The translations under genes were made by a program, and so were the position numbers. This document shows positions 26,892 to 34,008 of a stretch of 64,000 bases of DNA, in pieces. The notes beneath the pieces are model-generated. The model was not told where the DNA came from and made no database searches. It saw only the letters and a program-made list of their open reading frames with translations. The stretch lies in the NCBI GenBank assembly GCA_019635775.1, contig JAHBYU010000001.1, positions 558,001-622,000 on the forward strand, in the 5' to 3' direction. Numbering within the stretch: the first letter of the stretch is position 1; every line of letters starts with the position of its first letter. Source of the DNA: Rhizobiaceae bacterium. GTDB lineage: Bacteria > Pseudomonadota > Alphaproteobacteria > Rhizobiales > Rhizobiaceae.

Positions 26892-27677
26892 TCAAACGCC
26901 AAGCATGGCGCGCAGCGGGTGCGCGGGGTCCGCGAGCAGCCTCAGCGCCATGGCCACGCACACCACCACAAGCAGCGGCTTTATCAGTTTCGCGCCGTTT
27001 TTGATGGCGAGGCCTGAACCCAGCCGGGCGCCGGCGAACTGCGCCGCACCCATGACCAGGCCAACCTTCCAGGACACCACGCCGACGGCCGCGAAGGCCG
27101 CCAGCCCGCCGACATTGGTGGCGAAGTTGATGAGCTTAGTATGCGCGGTCGCCTTCAGCACGCCATAGCCCGCAAGCGATATGAATGCGAGCATGAGGAA
27201 CGAGCCCATGCCCGGTCCGAAAATCCCGTCATATAGGCCGATCAAGGGTATCACGGTTAGGCCGAAGGTCTTCGGGGTGACGCGTTGGGCGCGGTCCACG
27301 TCGCTGAGGTTGGGCTTGAAGGCAAAATAAAGCGCGATGACGATCAGCACGAAGGGCAGCGCTATGCGCAGCACGTCGCCAGGAATGCTCGTCGCGATCA
27401 GCGCGCCGATTGCGGAGGTGACGAAAGCCAGCGCTGCCCAGGGCATTTGCTTCCTGACGTCGACCTGCCCCTTCCTGGCGTAGTGCAGGGTCGCCGAACC
27501 GGTTCCGAACAGGCCCTGCAGCTTGTTGGTTCCCAGCGTCTCGGCCGGCGAAAAGCCCGCCAGCAGCAGGGCCGGAACCGCGATCAGCCCGCCGCCGCCC
27601 GCGATCGAATCTATAAAGCCGGCCACGAAGGCTGCAAGCGCGAGCAGGATGAGAACGTGGGTTGCGATGTCGGACAT
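26892..27677 (-). CDS. TauE/SafE family sulfite exporter-like permease
   Basis: This 261-residue protein has about eight hydrophobic segments with the family pattern DSIAGGGGLIAVPALLLAG near the start and a second-repeat GIFGPGMGSFL. Members export sulfite or other organic anions. The start at 27677 (MSDIATHVL) is preferred over an upstream in-frame ATG that adds 22 residues. The substrate is unknown. Confidence 0.85.
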   Translation of the reverse strand: MSDIATHVLILLALAAFVAGFIDSIAGGGGLIAVPALLLAGFSPAETLGTNKLQGLFGTGSATLHYARKGQVDVRKQMPWAALAFVTSAIGALIATSIPGDVLRIALPFVLIVIALYFAFKPNLSDVDRAQRVTPKTFGLTVIPLIGLYDGIFGPGMGSFLMLAFISLAGYGVLKATAHTKLINFATNVGGLAAFAAVGVVSWKVGLVMGAAQFAGARLGSGLAIKNGAKLIKPLLVVVCVAMALRLLADPAHPLRAMLGV

Positions 27678-27769
27678 TGTGATGCCAAGGCGGGGGAGCC
27701 CGAAAAATAGGGCGCTTGCATCACATGCAGCCCATTTGCGCAAGCTGCATTTCGCGCTAGCTTCAGGGC

Positions 27770-28234
27770 ATGAGTGAGCGAGATCGAGTGACGGGGTTGT
27801 CGATGGCTAGGGGACTGCTGGCGCAGATAAGGGGAATTTTCGAAGGCGATCCGGGCGTTCGCAAGGTTGCGGACGATCCGGTGCTGTCTGCCGAACTTCT
27901 CCTTCTCTTCCGAATGATTCTGGCCGACGGCCAGGTTTCGGATGCCGAAATGGCCGTGTTCCGTCGCATCTGCAAGGATTCCTTCGGCATTGGCGAGGAA
28001 AGCATGCAGGGCGTCGTCGATTACCTGAACGACTTCGGCTACGAGACGAATGGCGCGCAGGCGATAGAGATGTTCCGCGATCTCGATATCGATCGTCGCA
28101 AGGAACTTGCCCGGCACATGGCCGAAATCGCCAAGGCCGACAGCAATCTGGCCGAAAACGAGGTTCGCCTCCTGCGCCGCACGCTCGACCTGCTCGGGAT
28201 CAGCCCTGTCGATGTGGTCAAGCCTGCGGATTGA
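27770..28234 (+). CDS. TerB-like tellurite resistance family protein
   Basis: This 154-residue protein is mostly helical. It has the TerB pattern LLLFRMILADGQVSDAE with acidic residues in the first half and IAKADSNLAENE in the second. The role of TerB domains is unclear. It is divergent from the TauE gene and converges on xth, whose coding end is 12 bp away. Confidence 0.8.
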   Translation: MSERDRVTGLSMARGLLAQIRGIFEGDPGVRKVADDPVLSAELLLLFRMILADGQVSDAEMAVFRRICKDSFGIGEESMQGVVDYLNDFGYETNGAQAIEMFRDLDIDRRKELARHMAEIAKADSNLAENEVRLLRRTLDLLGISPVDVVKPAD

Positions 28235-28245
28235 TTTTCGCCAGC

Positions 28246-29046
28246 TTACGCCTGGGCGGCGGCGAGCTTGAGTTCCACCGCGACCGGCACATGGTCGGAA
28301 GGCTTTTCCCAGGCGCGGACATGCTTGTCTATTGACGTGGACGCCAGCAAGTTTGCCGCCTCCGGCGAAAGCAGAAGGTGGTCGATGCGTATGCCGTTGT
28401 CCTTCTGCCAGGCGCCTGCCTGGTAGTCCCAGAATGTGTAGACGCCGCCGGCCTCCGTCGTGGCGCGCACGGCTTCCGTGAAACCGATATTCTCAAGGCG
28501 GCGAAAGGCTTGCCGGGTAACCGGCTGGAACAGTGCGTCGTTCACCCAGTTCTCCGGGAACCGCGCGTCGATCGGCTCGGGGATCACATTGTAGTCTCCG
28601 GCCAGAACGAGCGGCTCCTCCAGTTCCAGCCTCTCCCGTGCCCAGCGCTCAAGCCGTGCCATCCAGGCGAGCTTGTAGGGAAATTTCACCGGGTCGTCGG
28701 CCGGGTTGCCGTTTGGCAGATAAAGCGAAACCACGCGCAGCACGCCTCGATCGGTGGAGAATACGCCTTCCATGAAGCGGGCGTGATCGTCGCCGTCGTC
28801 GCCGGGCAGCCCCCGGTTCACTTCGTCGAAGCGGAGCTTGGAGAGAATGGCAACGCCGTTGAAGCCCTTCTGGCCATGCGTCTCGACATGATAGCCCAGC
28901 GCTTCCACTTCCATGCGCGAAAAGCCTTCGTCCACCGTCTTGATCTCCTGCAGGCAGACGATGTCGGGGCTGGCCTCCTGCAGCCAGTGCAGCAGGTTGC
29001 CTATGCGGGCGCGAACGCCGTTGATGTTCCATGTCACGATCTTCAT
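28246..29046 (-). CDS. xth: Exodeoxyribonuclease III
   Basis: This 266-residue endonuclease/exonuclease/phosphatase-family enzyme has MKIVTWNINGVRARI at the start, LQEIKT with the metal Glu, GDYNVIPEP in the middle and a terminal SDHVPV with the catalytic Asp-His. It repairs abasic and 3'-blocked DNA. It is the last chromosomal gene before the prophage left end, which lies about 57 bp beyond its start. Confidence 0.9.
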   Translation of the reverse strand: MKIVTWNINGVRARIGNLLHWLQEASPDIVCLQEIKTVDEGFSRMEVEALGYHVETHGQKGFNGVAILSKLRFDEVNRGLPGDDGDDHARFMEGVFSTDRGVLRVVSLYLPNGNPADDPVKFPYKLAWMARLERWARERLELEEPLVLAGDYNVIPEPIDARFPENWVNDALFQPVTRQAFRRLENIGFTEAVRATTEAGGVYTFWDYQAGAWQKDNGIRIDHLLLSPEAANLLASTSIDKHVRAWEKPSDHVPVAVELKLAAAQA

Positions 29047-29102
29047 GGCGCGATGGTTAGCATGAAGATGCCTTGCGGTTCATCCGAAAAACGACGGCGC
29101 CG

Positions 29103-29296
29103 TGTAACACGCAAGTTCGGATGGCACTGGCCGGCAATATCCGGGAAAAGGCGGGAAAAGCCGGGAACTGCCGCGAGAAGCCCAGAAATCGGGGGTTTTA
29201 ACGGGCGTTGAACGGCGGGATCAGCAGCGACGGGCGAAACTGGCCGCGCAACTTCGGATGGCACCAGCTTTGCCTTTGCGCAAGATCAGATGGCGT
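29103..29296. repeat. Prophage left end with three transposase-type repeats (L1-L3)
   Basis: The 18-bp motif CGCAAGTTCGGATGGCAC occurs at 29110-29127 (L1), as CGCAACTTCGGATGGCAC at 29247-29264 (L2) and as a weaker copy CGCAAGATCAGATGGCGT at 29279-29296 (L3). The uneven spacing (137 and 32 bp) resembles that of Mu's L1-L2-L3 sites. Between L1 and L2 lie three to four CGGGAA repeats phased at 10 bp (29141-29180). Confidence 0.7.
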
Positions 29297-29729
29297 TCGA
29301 TAGACCGTACTTAGTGCACATAGTTCGGACAGCGAACGTCTCAGAATCCGTGCCGCCGATGCCAACAGGGATGAATACCCTCTTGCCGGCATTGTTGGTT
29401 GTCAGGCTGCCCATGAACGGCTTGCTGCCAGTGTAACCACCAAAGCTGTTCTTGCCGTTTACCGTCCCACAGACATTGATCAATCCGGCTCCGCCGGGTG
29501 AAGCCATCATCGTTTCACCAAAGCGGGCGCTTTCGGGGTCCTTCATGCTCGCCGCTAAGTCTCTCTTCACGGCCGCGATGTCCTCGGCCGTCAGGGTGTA
29601 GCCAGCCACGGTGGGCGCAGTTGGAAACGGTTGACCTGCGGCCGATGCGGGCACCGGTGGCGGCGCCCCAGCGGCTGTACAGGCCGCGACCGACGCGCCA
29701 AGAAGCGAAACAAGCATACCCCGCATCAT
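29286..29729 (-). CDS. Putative lipoprotein encoded beside the prophage repressor
   Basis: This 147-residue protein begins with a signal peptide and the lipobox VAAC (Cys17). A Pro/Ala-rich linker follows, then a globular domain ending in CTKYGLSNAI. Its ATG is only 8 bp downstream of the repressor stop codon, so the two are likely co-transcribed in the lysogen. Its 3' end overlaps the L3 repeat. The family was not recognised; it resembles a lysogenic-conversion (moron) gene. Confidence 0.75.
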   Translation of the reverse strand: MMRGMLVSLLGASVAACTAAGAPPPVPASAAGQPFPTAPTVAGYTLTAEDIAAVKRDLAASMKDPESARFGETMMASPGGAGLINVCGTVNGKNSFGGYTGSKPFMGSLTTNNAGKRVFIPVGIGGTDSETFAVRTMCTKYGLSNAI

Positions 29730-29736
29730 TTACCCC

Positions 29737-30402
29737 TCAGATCATACCACCAGCCCAGAGGACACGGCCTTCAATGATGAGCTCCGGCTGTTCGTTGAGC
29801 GGGACCTCCTCGGTGTCGTATTTCGGGTTGTCGCTCTTCAACAAAAGTACGCCGTTCCGCAGGATTTGCAGGCGTTTGAGTATCACCATTCCGTTGTAGA
29901 CCAGGACGTGAATGGCTCCGTTGACCACTTCGCGGATAGACACGTCGACGATCATCAGATCGCCGTCGTCCACCGTCTCGCGCATCGAGTCGCCCTTGGC
30001 GATCATAAGGCGAGCGCTCTTGGGGTTGACGCCGATGCGGCGAAGCCAGTTCTCGCGAAACGCGAGAATATCGGGCTCACCCTCTTCATACACTGTAAGC
30101 GAACCCGGTCCGGCGCTAGGCCGGATGTCAAGCTTGGGGACAGGTACAAACCCGTCAGGCACTTCCCCGCCTACGATGAGGCTGCCGCTAATCCGCATAG
30201 GCCCACGTTCCGCCGCCAACCAATCTAGGGTGACATCTGCTGCGGTAGCCATGGCGATCAGGTTATCGAGGCCCGGCATCGTTCCTGCGAGATACTTTCG
30301 CACCGTGGAATCCGGGATGCCTGCCCTTTTGGAAAAAGCGTGAACTGATTCGCCTGATATGGCGAGCTCAAGCCGGCGTGCAAACTGCGTTTCAGCTGGC
30401 AT
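29737..30402 (-). CDS. Phage repressor with HTH and S24 peptidase domain
   Basis: This 221-residue protein has an N-terminal HTH (about residues 5-62) and a LexA/CI-like C-terminal domain with Ser139 in AKGDSMRE and Lys176 in VILKRLQ, the self-cleavage dyad. Ala97-Gly98 could be the cleaved bond. It should keep the lytic genes silent and might be inactivated by the SOS response. It is divergent from ner, with palindromic operators in between. Confidence 0.87.
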   Translation of the reverse strand: MPAETQFARRLELAISGESVHAFSKRAGIPDSTVRKYLAGTMPGLDNLIAMATAADVTLDWLAAERGPMRISGSLIVGGEVPDGFVPVPKLDIRPSAGPGSLTVYEEGEPDILAFRENWLRRIGVNPKSARLMIAKGDSMRETVDDGDLMIVDVSIREVVNGAIHVLVYNGMVILKRLQILRNGVLLLKSDNPKYDTEEVPLNEQPELIIEGRVLWAGGMI

Positions 30403-30414
30403 TGTCCCCTCCGG

Positions 30415-30441
30415 CGAACTTTTGAGTGCAGCAAAAGTTCG
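30415..30441. promoter_or_regulatory. Repressor operator candidate
   Basis: CGAACTTTTG and CAAAAGTTCG form perfect 10-bp arms separated by 7 bp, 12 bp upstream of the repressor start. Related half-sites CAAACTTTTG and CGAACATTTTTC occur at 30518-30541. The AT-rich setting fits a control region for the repressor and the early promoter. Confidence 0.6.
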
Positions 30442-30655
30442 TTATCCGGCAACGCCACCCGGACTTATCCAACATTATCAATGGCTTGCCCATATATTTC
30501 CAAATCCGACCAATACTCAAACTTTTGCGCGAACATTTTTCGCCTAATGGGTTGAGCTATTCGTCAAATAGTGCGACATTTGCCGCAGCTTGTGTTGTTT
30601 CAACTTTTAACCAACCGGCCCTTTGCGAGAGGTCCGGTCGATCGGTGGAGCCGCC

Positions 30656-30958
30656 ATGAACGTCCAGAAGTGGGACCGTCACGCCATCAACGCCGAAATC
30701 AGGCGCCGTGGAATGACACTGACCGGGATCGCCCTCGATGCGGGGCTGTACGCCAGTGCATGCCGCCAGGGCATCATAGGCATGAGCCGTCCAGGCGCAG
30801 AGGCAATCGCCAAAGCCCTGGACCTTCCGTTCCGCGAACTCTTCCCGGACAGCTACACCCGTGGCCGTCACAACGAGGGGAAACCTAACCGCAACGGCAG
30901 TGGCAACGCCAGAGCAAAAACAGCGGCCGATTTAGACACGGTATCCGGTCCCGCCTGA
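30656..30958 (+). CDS. ner: Ner-like (Nlp-family) HTH regulator
   Basis: This 100-residue protein begins with an HTH of the Ner/SfsB family (WDRHAINAEIRRRGMTLTGI, then IGMSRPGAEAIAKAL). In Mu, Ner limits early transcription. It is the first rightward early gene and starts within the AT-rich control region facing the repressor. The C-terminal 30 residues are unstructured. The start at 30656 fits the family. Confidence 0.8.
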   Translation: MNVQKWDRHAINAEIRRRGMTLTGIALDAGLYASACRQGIIGMSRPGAEAIAKALDLPFRELFPDSYTRGRHNEGKPNRNGSGNARAKTAADLDTVSGPA

Positions 30959-31010
30959 GGGGCTTCGTCAACGCAATCCTTCCGCGCTGACAGCCCCAGG
31001 AGACCGACCG

Positions 31011-31853
31011 ATGTCCACCGAGAGCCAAATCCCCGTTTCCGCCATCACAGTCCCGCAGGGACGCCGTCGGCTCGACCTCGACTGGGTCGAGGCGCTAGCG
31101 GACCAGTTCAAGACAGCCGGCCAGCAGACTGCCATCGAAGTGCTGCAGGAAGGCGAGGCCTATCGCCTGATCTTCGGCGGACACCGTCTCGCCGCAGCGA
31201 AGCATGCCGGATGGGAAACGATCCGCGCGATCGTCAAGACGCCGGACGAGTTCACCAGCGAGGCGCAGATCAGGCTGCGCGAGATCAGCGAGAACCTGCT
31301 TCGTCGTGAGCTGTCCGTTCTCGACCGCAGCGTCGACATCGCAGCATGGCGCGAAATCTACGAGGCGACCCATGGCACGGTCACAAAGGGCCGTAAGGCG
31401 AAATTGTCGCAAGTTGCGACAATTTCCGGGACCGCCGCCGACGATGGTGCGGAGCGCTTTGCGACCAGCTTCTCCGAAGCCGCGCGCAGGGCCCTCGGCG
31501 TGAACCGTGACGCCATTTCCCGCGCCATGAAAATCGCCTCGATCCCGGCCGACCTGCGCGGCTGGATCGCACTTCACCCGATCGCCGACAACCAGTCCGA
31601 GCTGCTCTTGCTCTCCGCGCAAAGCGAGGAGCGGCAGGAAGCGATCTGCGGGATGCTGACGCAGGAGCCGCCAGTCGCCTCCAATGTCGCAGAGGCAATC
31701 GCCAAGCTCGACGATGCGCCGCCGGTCGCAAAGGACCCGGCCTGGATGAAGGTCTCGACGGGGTTCTCGAAGCTTCCGCAGCGCGACCAGCACGCCTTTT
31801 TCGACCTGCATGCCGACGCGATCGCGCTCTGGCAGAAAGGGCGGGCACCGTGA
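31011..31853 (+). CDS. ParB/Srx-type nuclease-domain DNA-binding protein
   Basis: This 280-residue protein has the ParB box IFGGHRLAAAKHAGWETI (about residue 47) and REISENLLRRELS, typical of ParB/RepB N-terminal domains. An HTH-like part (FSEAARRALGVNRDAISRAM) lies at about residues 152-175. Such genes are common in rhizobial Mu-like phages between ner and the transposase, with unproven roles in replication or gene control. A 27-bp palindrome (31400-31426) lies within the linker codons. The next gene overlaps by 4 bp. Confidence 0.8.
   Translation: MSTESQIPVSAITVPQGRRRLDLDWVEALADQFKTAGQQTAIEVLQEGEAYRLIFGGHRLAAAKHAGWETIRAIVKTPDEFTSEAQIRLREISENLLRRELSVLDRSVDIAAWREIYEATHGTVTKGRKAKLSQVATISGTAADDGAERFATSFSEAARRALGVNRDAISRAMKIASIPADLRGWIALHPIADNQSELLLLSAQSEERQEAICGMLTQEPPVASNVAEAIAKLDDAPPVAKDPAWMKVSTGFSKLPQRDQHAFFDLHADAIALWQKGRAP
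31400..31426. repeat. 27-bp palindrome inside the ParB-like gene
   Basis: GAAATTGTCGCAA and its exact reverse complement TTGCGACAATTTC flank a single G. It encodes the linker KLSQVATIS between the two domains. Its length makes chance unlikely; it may be a protein-binding site. Confidence 0.7.
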
Positions 31854-32311
31854 GCCGCCGGCGCGACAGCACCACACCGGACCTGTTCCGCGACTATCAG
31901 CCGGCTCCGGTCGTCGAACGTTTCGACGCCGAGGCCGTGCAGGCGTGGTCGATGCAGGCCCGCCTGTCGAAGGCCGTCGCACTCACAATGGACGAGGCCG
32001 GCAGAGGCCGGGACGAGATTGCTGCCGCCATGTCGGAGGTGCTCAAGGCCTCTGTGTCGAAGGCGATGCTCGATGGCTACGCCAGCCAGGCGCGTGAACA
32101 GCATTCAATTTCGGCCGTGAGGCTTGCCGCCCTGGTCATCGTCACCGGCGATGCGCGGGCGCTGAACGTCCTGCTCGAAGACGCCGGGCTGATCGTCATT
32201 CCGAAGAAATACGAGGCGCTCCTGCGCCGCGAGAAGGCGCGCGAGATCAAAGAACGCGCCGAGAGGGAAGAACAGGCGGCAGACGCCGAGTGGAAGGCCG
32301 GAAAACGATGA
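31850..32311 (+). CDS. Phage early protein, 153 aa, unknown
   Basis: This is a soluble, mostly helical protein (GTG start overlapping the previous stop). It has an AASMSEVLKASVSKAML-like helix-turn-helix-looking region at about residues 58-80 and a long charged C-terminal helix. I do not recognise the family; a DNA-binding or replication-accessory role is only a guess from its position. Confidence 0.65.
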   Translation: MSRRRDSTTPDLFRDYQPAPVVERFDAEAVQAWSMQARLSKAVALTMDEAGRGRDEIAAAMSEVLKASVSKAMLDGYASQAREQHSISAVRLAALVIVTGDARALNVLLEDAGLIVIPKKYEALLRREKAREIKERAEREEQAADAEWKAGKR

Positions 32312-32454
32312 AAGGGAGCCTTCGCATGCGACACCTGAAACAGCACCTGCAGGACTGGGCGGCAGCGTTCGCCATGACTGCATTCGTCATCGCAATCTAT
32401 CTGTTTGCGTCCGGCCTTGCCGAAGAAATCCTGATCAGGAGGGCCGCACAATGA
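32308..32454 (+). CDS. Small phage membrane protein, 48 aa
   Basis: One hydrophobic helix (AFAMTAFVIAIYLFASGLA) is preceded by a basic N-terminus (MRHLKQHLQDW). The start overlaps the preceding stop and its own stop overlaps the next start, marking it as a translated gene in an overlapping chain. Confidence 0.6.
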   Translation: MKGSLRMRHLKQHLQDWAAAFAMTAFVIAIYLFASGLAEEILIRRAAQ

Positions 32455-32606
32455 GCCTGATCGCCTTCCTGATCGGCGCGGCTGGGTGGGGCCTCGTTCT
32501 CCTGCCGCTGCACCTTCTGTTCGTCCGCAAGGGGCGCGCACAGATCGCAGCCGACCGTCTCTTTCGCGATCGAGTTCGCAAGCACGTCAAGCGGGGAGTG
32601 CTCTGA
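32451..32606 (+). CDS. Small phage membrane protein, 51 aa
   Basis: An N-terminal helix (LIAFLIGAAGWGLVLLPLHL) is followed by a very basic tail. The ATGA overlap with the previous gene supports coupled translation. The family is unknown. Confidence 0.6.
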   Translation: MSLIAFLIGAAGWGLVLLPLHLLFVRKGRAQIAADRLFRDRVRKHVKRGVL

Positions 32607-32608
32607 CG

Positions 32609-32854
32609 ATGAAGACGGCCGGAACCTGTCCCGTCGAAGGCTGCGAGCGCGCCATTCCGGGCCGCTTCAACAGCTTCTGCGCGTTCCATCACTTCATGAT
32701 CCCGGCCGAGTACACGCGGTCGCTCATGCGCATGAAGATCGAGTGCGCCAACACGACGGATGACGACGCCCGCGCCCAGCTGCAGGAGCGTCTGCCAACC
32801 TACATCCGGCTGGCAATGTCGAAGCTGCCACAGGACCGGAGGGCTTCGGCATGA
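32609..32854 (+). CDS. Small zinc-finger-like phage protein, 81 aa
   Basis: A CPVEGCERAI...CAFHH pattern near residues 7-28 suggests a zinc site. The rest is helical (ARAQLQERLPTYIRLAMSKL). The ATG at 32609 fits after the preceding stop; the next gene overlaps by 4 bp. Its role is unknown. Confidence 0.65.
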   Translation: MKTAGTCPVEGCERAIPGRFNSFCAFHHFMIPAEYTRSLMRMKIECANTTDDDARAQLQERLPTYIRLAMSKLPQDRRASA

Positions 32855-33060
32855 CGGGGATCATCGTCGACGGCGTCCGCCTGGGCACGGTCGCGTCATT
32901 CGCGGGGAACCGGCCGGCAGAGCGCTGGGTCGCATGGTCGATCCATCGCATATCGCCGACCGAGGAAAACCGGGCCTGCTTCTCGACCATGCACGCGGCC
33001 ATCGACTGGCTTCGCGAGGAGCATGAACGCAACGTCCCGCTGCAGCTGGAGGCGATGTAG
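32851..33060 (+). CDS. Hypothetical phage protein, 69 aa
   Basis: The sequence (WVAWSIHRISPTEENRACFST) shows an alternating small domain without a known motif. It overlaps the previous gene by 4 bp and abuts the next start. It belongs to the early gene chain. Confidence 0.55.
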   Translation: MTGIIVDGVRLGTVASFAGNRPAERWVAWSIHRISPTEENRACFSTMHAAIDWLREEHERNVPLQLEAM

Positions 33061-34008
33061 ATGGCGGACAAAACCTCCATCGAATGGACGGACGCCACCT
33101 GGAACCCGATCACGGGCTGCCAGATCGAGTCGCCCGGCTGCAAGGTCTGCTACGCGATGAAGCTCGCCGGCACCCGGATGAAGAACCATCCGAGCCGCGC
33201 CGGGCTGACGATCGACAGCAAGGCCGGACCCGTCTGGAACGGCGAGGTCCGCTTCAACGATCAATGGCTCGACCAGCCTCTGCGCTGGGCGAAACCGCGC
33301 ATGATCTTCGTCTGCGCCCATGCCGACCTCTTTTACGAGGCTATCCCCGACGAGTGGATCGACCGGGTGTTCGCGGTCATGGCGCTCGCGCCGGAGCACA
33401 CGTTTCAGGTGCTGACGAAGAGGCCGGAGCGCGCGATAGACTACCTGCAGCGCCTCGACAGCGAGACGTCGCAGGAAACAGCCCGCCGCCTAGCCATGGC
33501 ATGGCCGGGTCGGACGCCTGTCCCACCTGACGGGCTGGAATTCCCGCTGAGGAATGTCTGGATCGGCACGTCGGTCGAAGATCAGCCGCGCGCCGACAAA
33601 CGTCGCGCGTCCCTAAAGGCAATCTCCGACCTCGGCTGGCTGACATGGGTCAGTTACGAGCCGGCGCTCGGCATGGTCGACTGGTCAGGCTGGGAGTTCA
33701 TCCGCTGGCTGGTTTCTGGCGGCGAGAGCGACATGGACGGGAAGAGCGCCCGTCCTTCCAACCCGGACTGGCACCGTTCTGCCCGCGATTTCTGTCGCGC
33801 CCATGTCATCGCCTTCAACTTCAAGCAATGGGGCTGCTGGGCACCGGAAGACGATATCGCCGACGCGGCGGCGACATACCGCGCCGATCTTGAGGCGGGA
33901 CGCACATGGCGCTTCACGGGGGAGCCAATGCGCCGCCGGCGCAAACAAGAAACCGGCCGGCTGCTCGATGGCCGGACGCATAACGCATTCCCGATGGTGC
34001 CTGCATGA
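33061..34008 (+). CDS. Phage Gp37/Gp68-like protein (DUF5131)
   Basis: This 315-residue protein begins MADKTSIEWTDATWNPITGC, with a CX6CX2C cysteine triplet (Cys20, Cys27, Cys30) reminiscent of a radical-SAM-like Fe-S site. The family (DUF5131) is found in phages and mobile elements; its reaction is unknown. Overlap of 4 bp with the transposase gene shows tight coupling. Confidence 0.85.
   Translation: MADKTSIEWTDATWNPITGCQIESPGCKVCYAMKLAGTRMKNHPSRAGLTIDSKAGPVWNGEVRFNDQWLDQPLRWAKPRMIFVCAHADLFYEAIPDEWIDRVFAVMALAPEHTFQVLTKRPERAIDYLQRLDSETSQETARRLAMAWPGRTPVPPDGLEFPLRNVWIGTSVEDQPRADKRRASLKAISDLGWLTWVSYEPALGMVDWSGWEFIRWLVSGGESDMDGKSARPSNPDWHRSARDFCRAHVIAFNFKQWGCWAPEDDIADAAATYRADLEAGRTWRFTGEPMRRRRKQETGRLLDGRTHNAFPMVPA

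Noticed and set aside
29047-29285. Small gene between xth and the lipoprotein
   Set aside because: The short frames here have no ribosome-binding site, and the DNA is better explained as the prophage end repeats.
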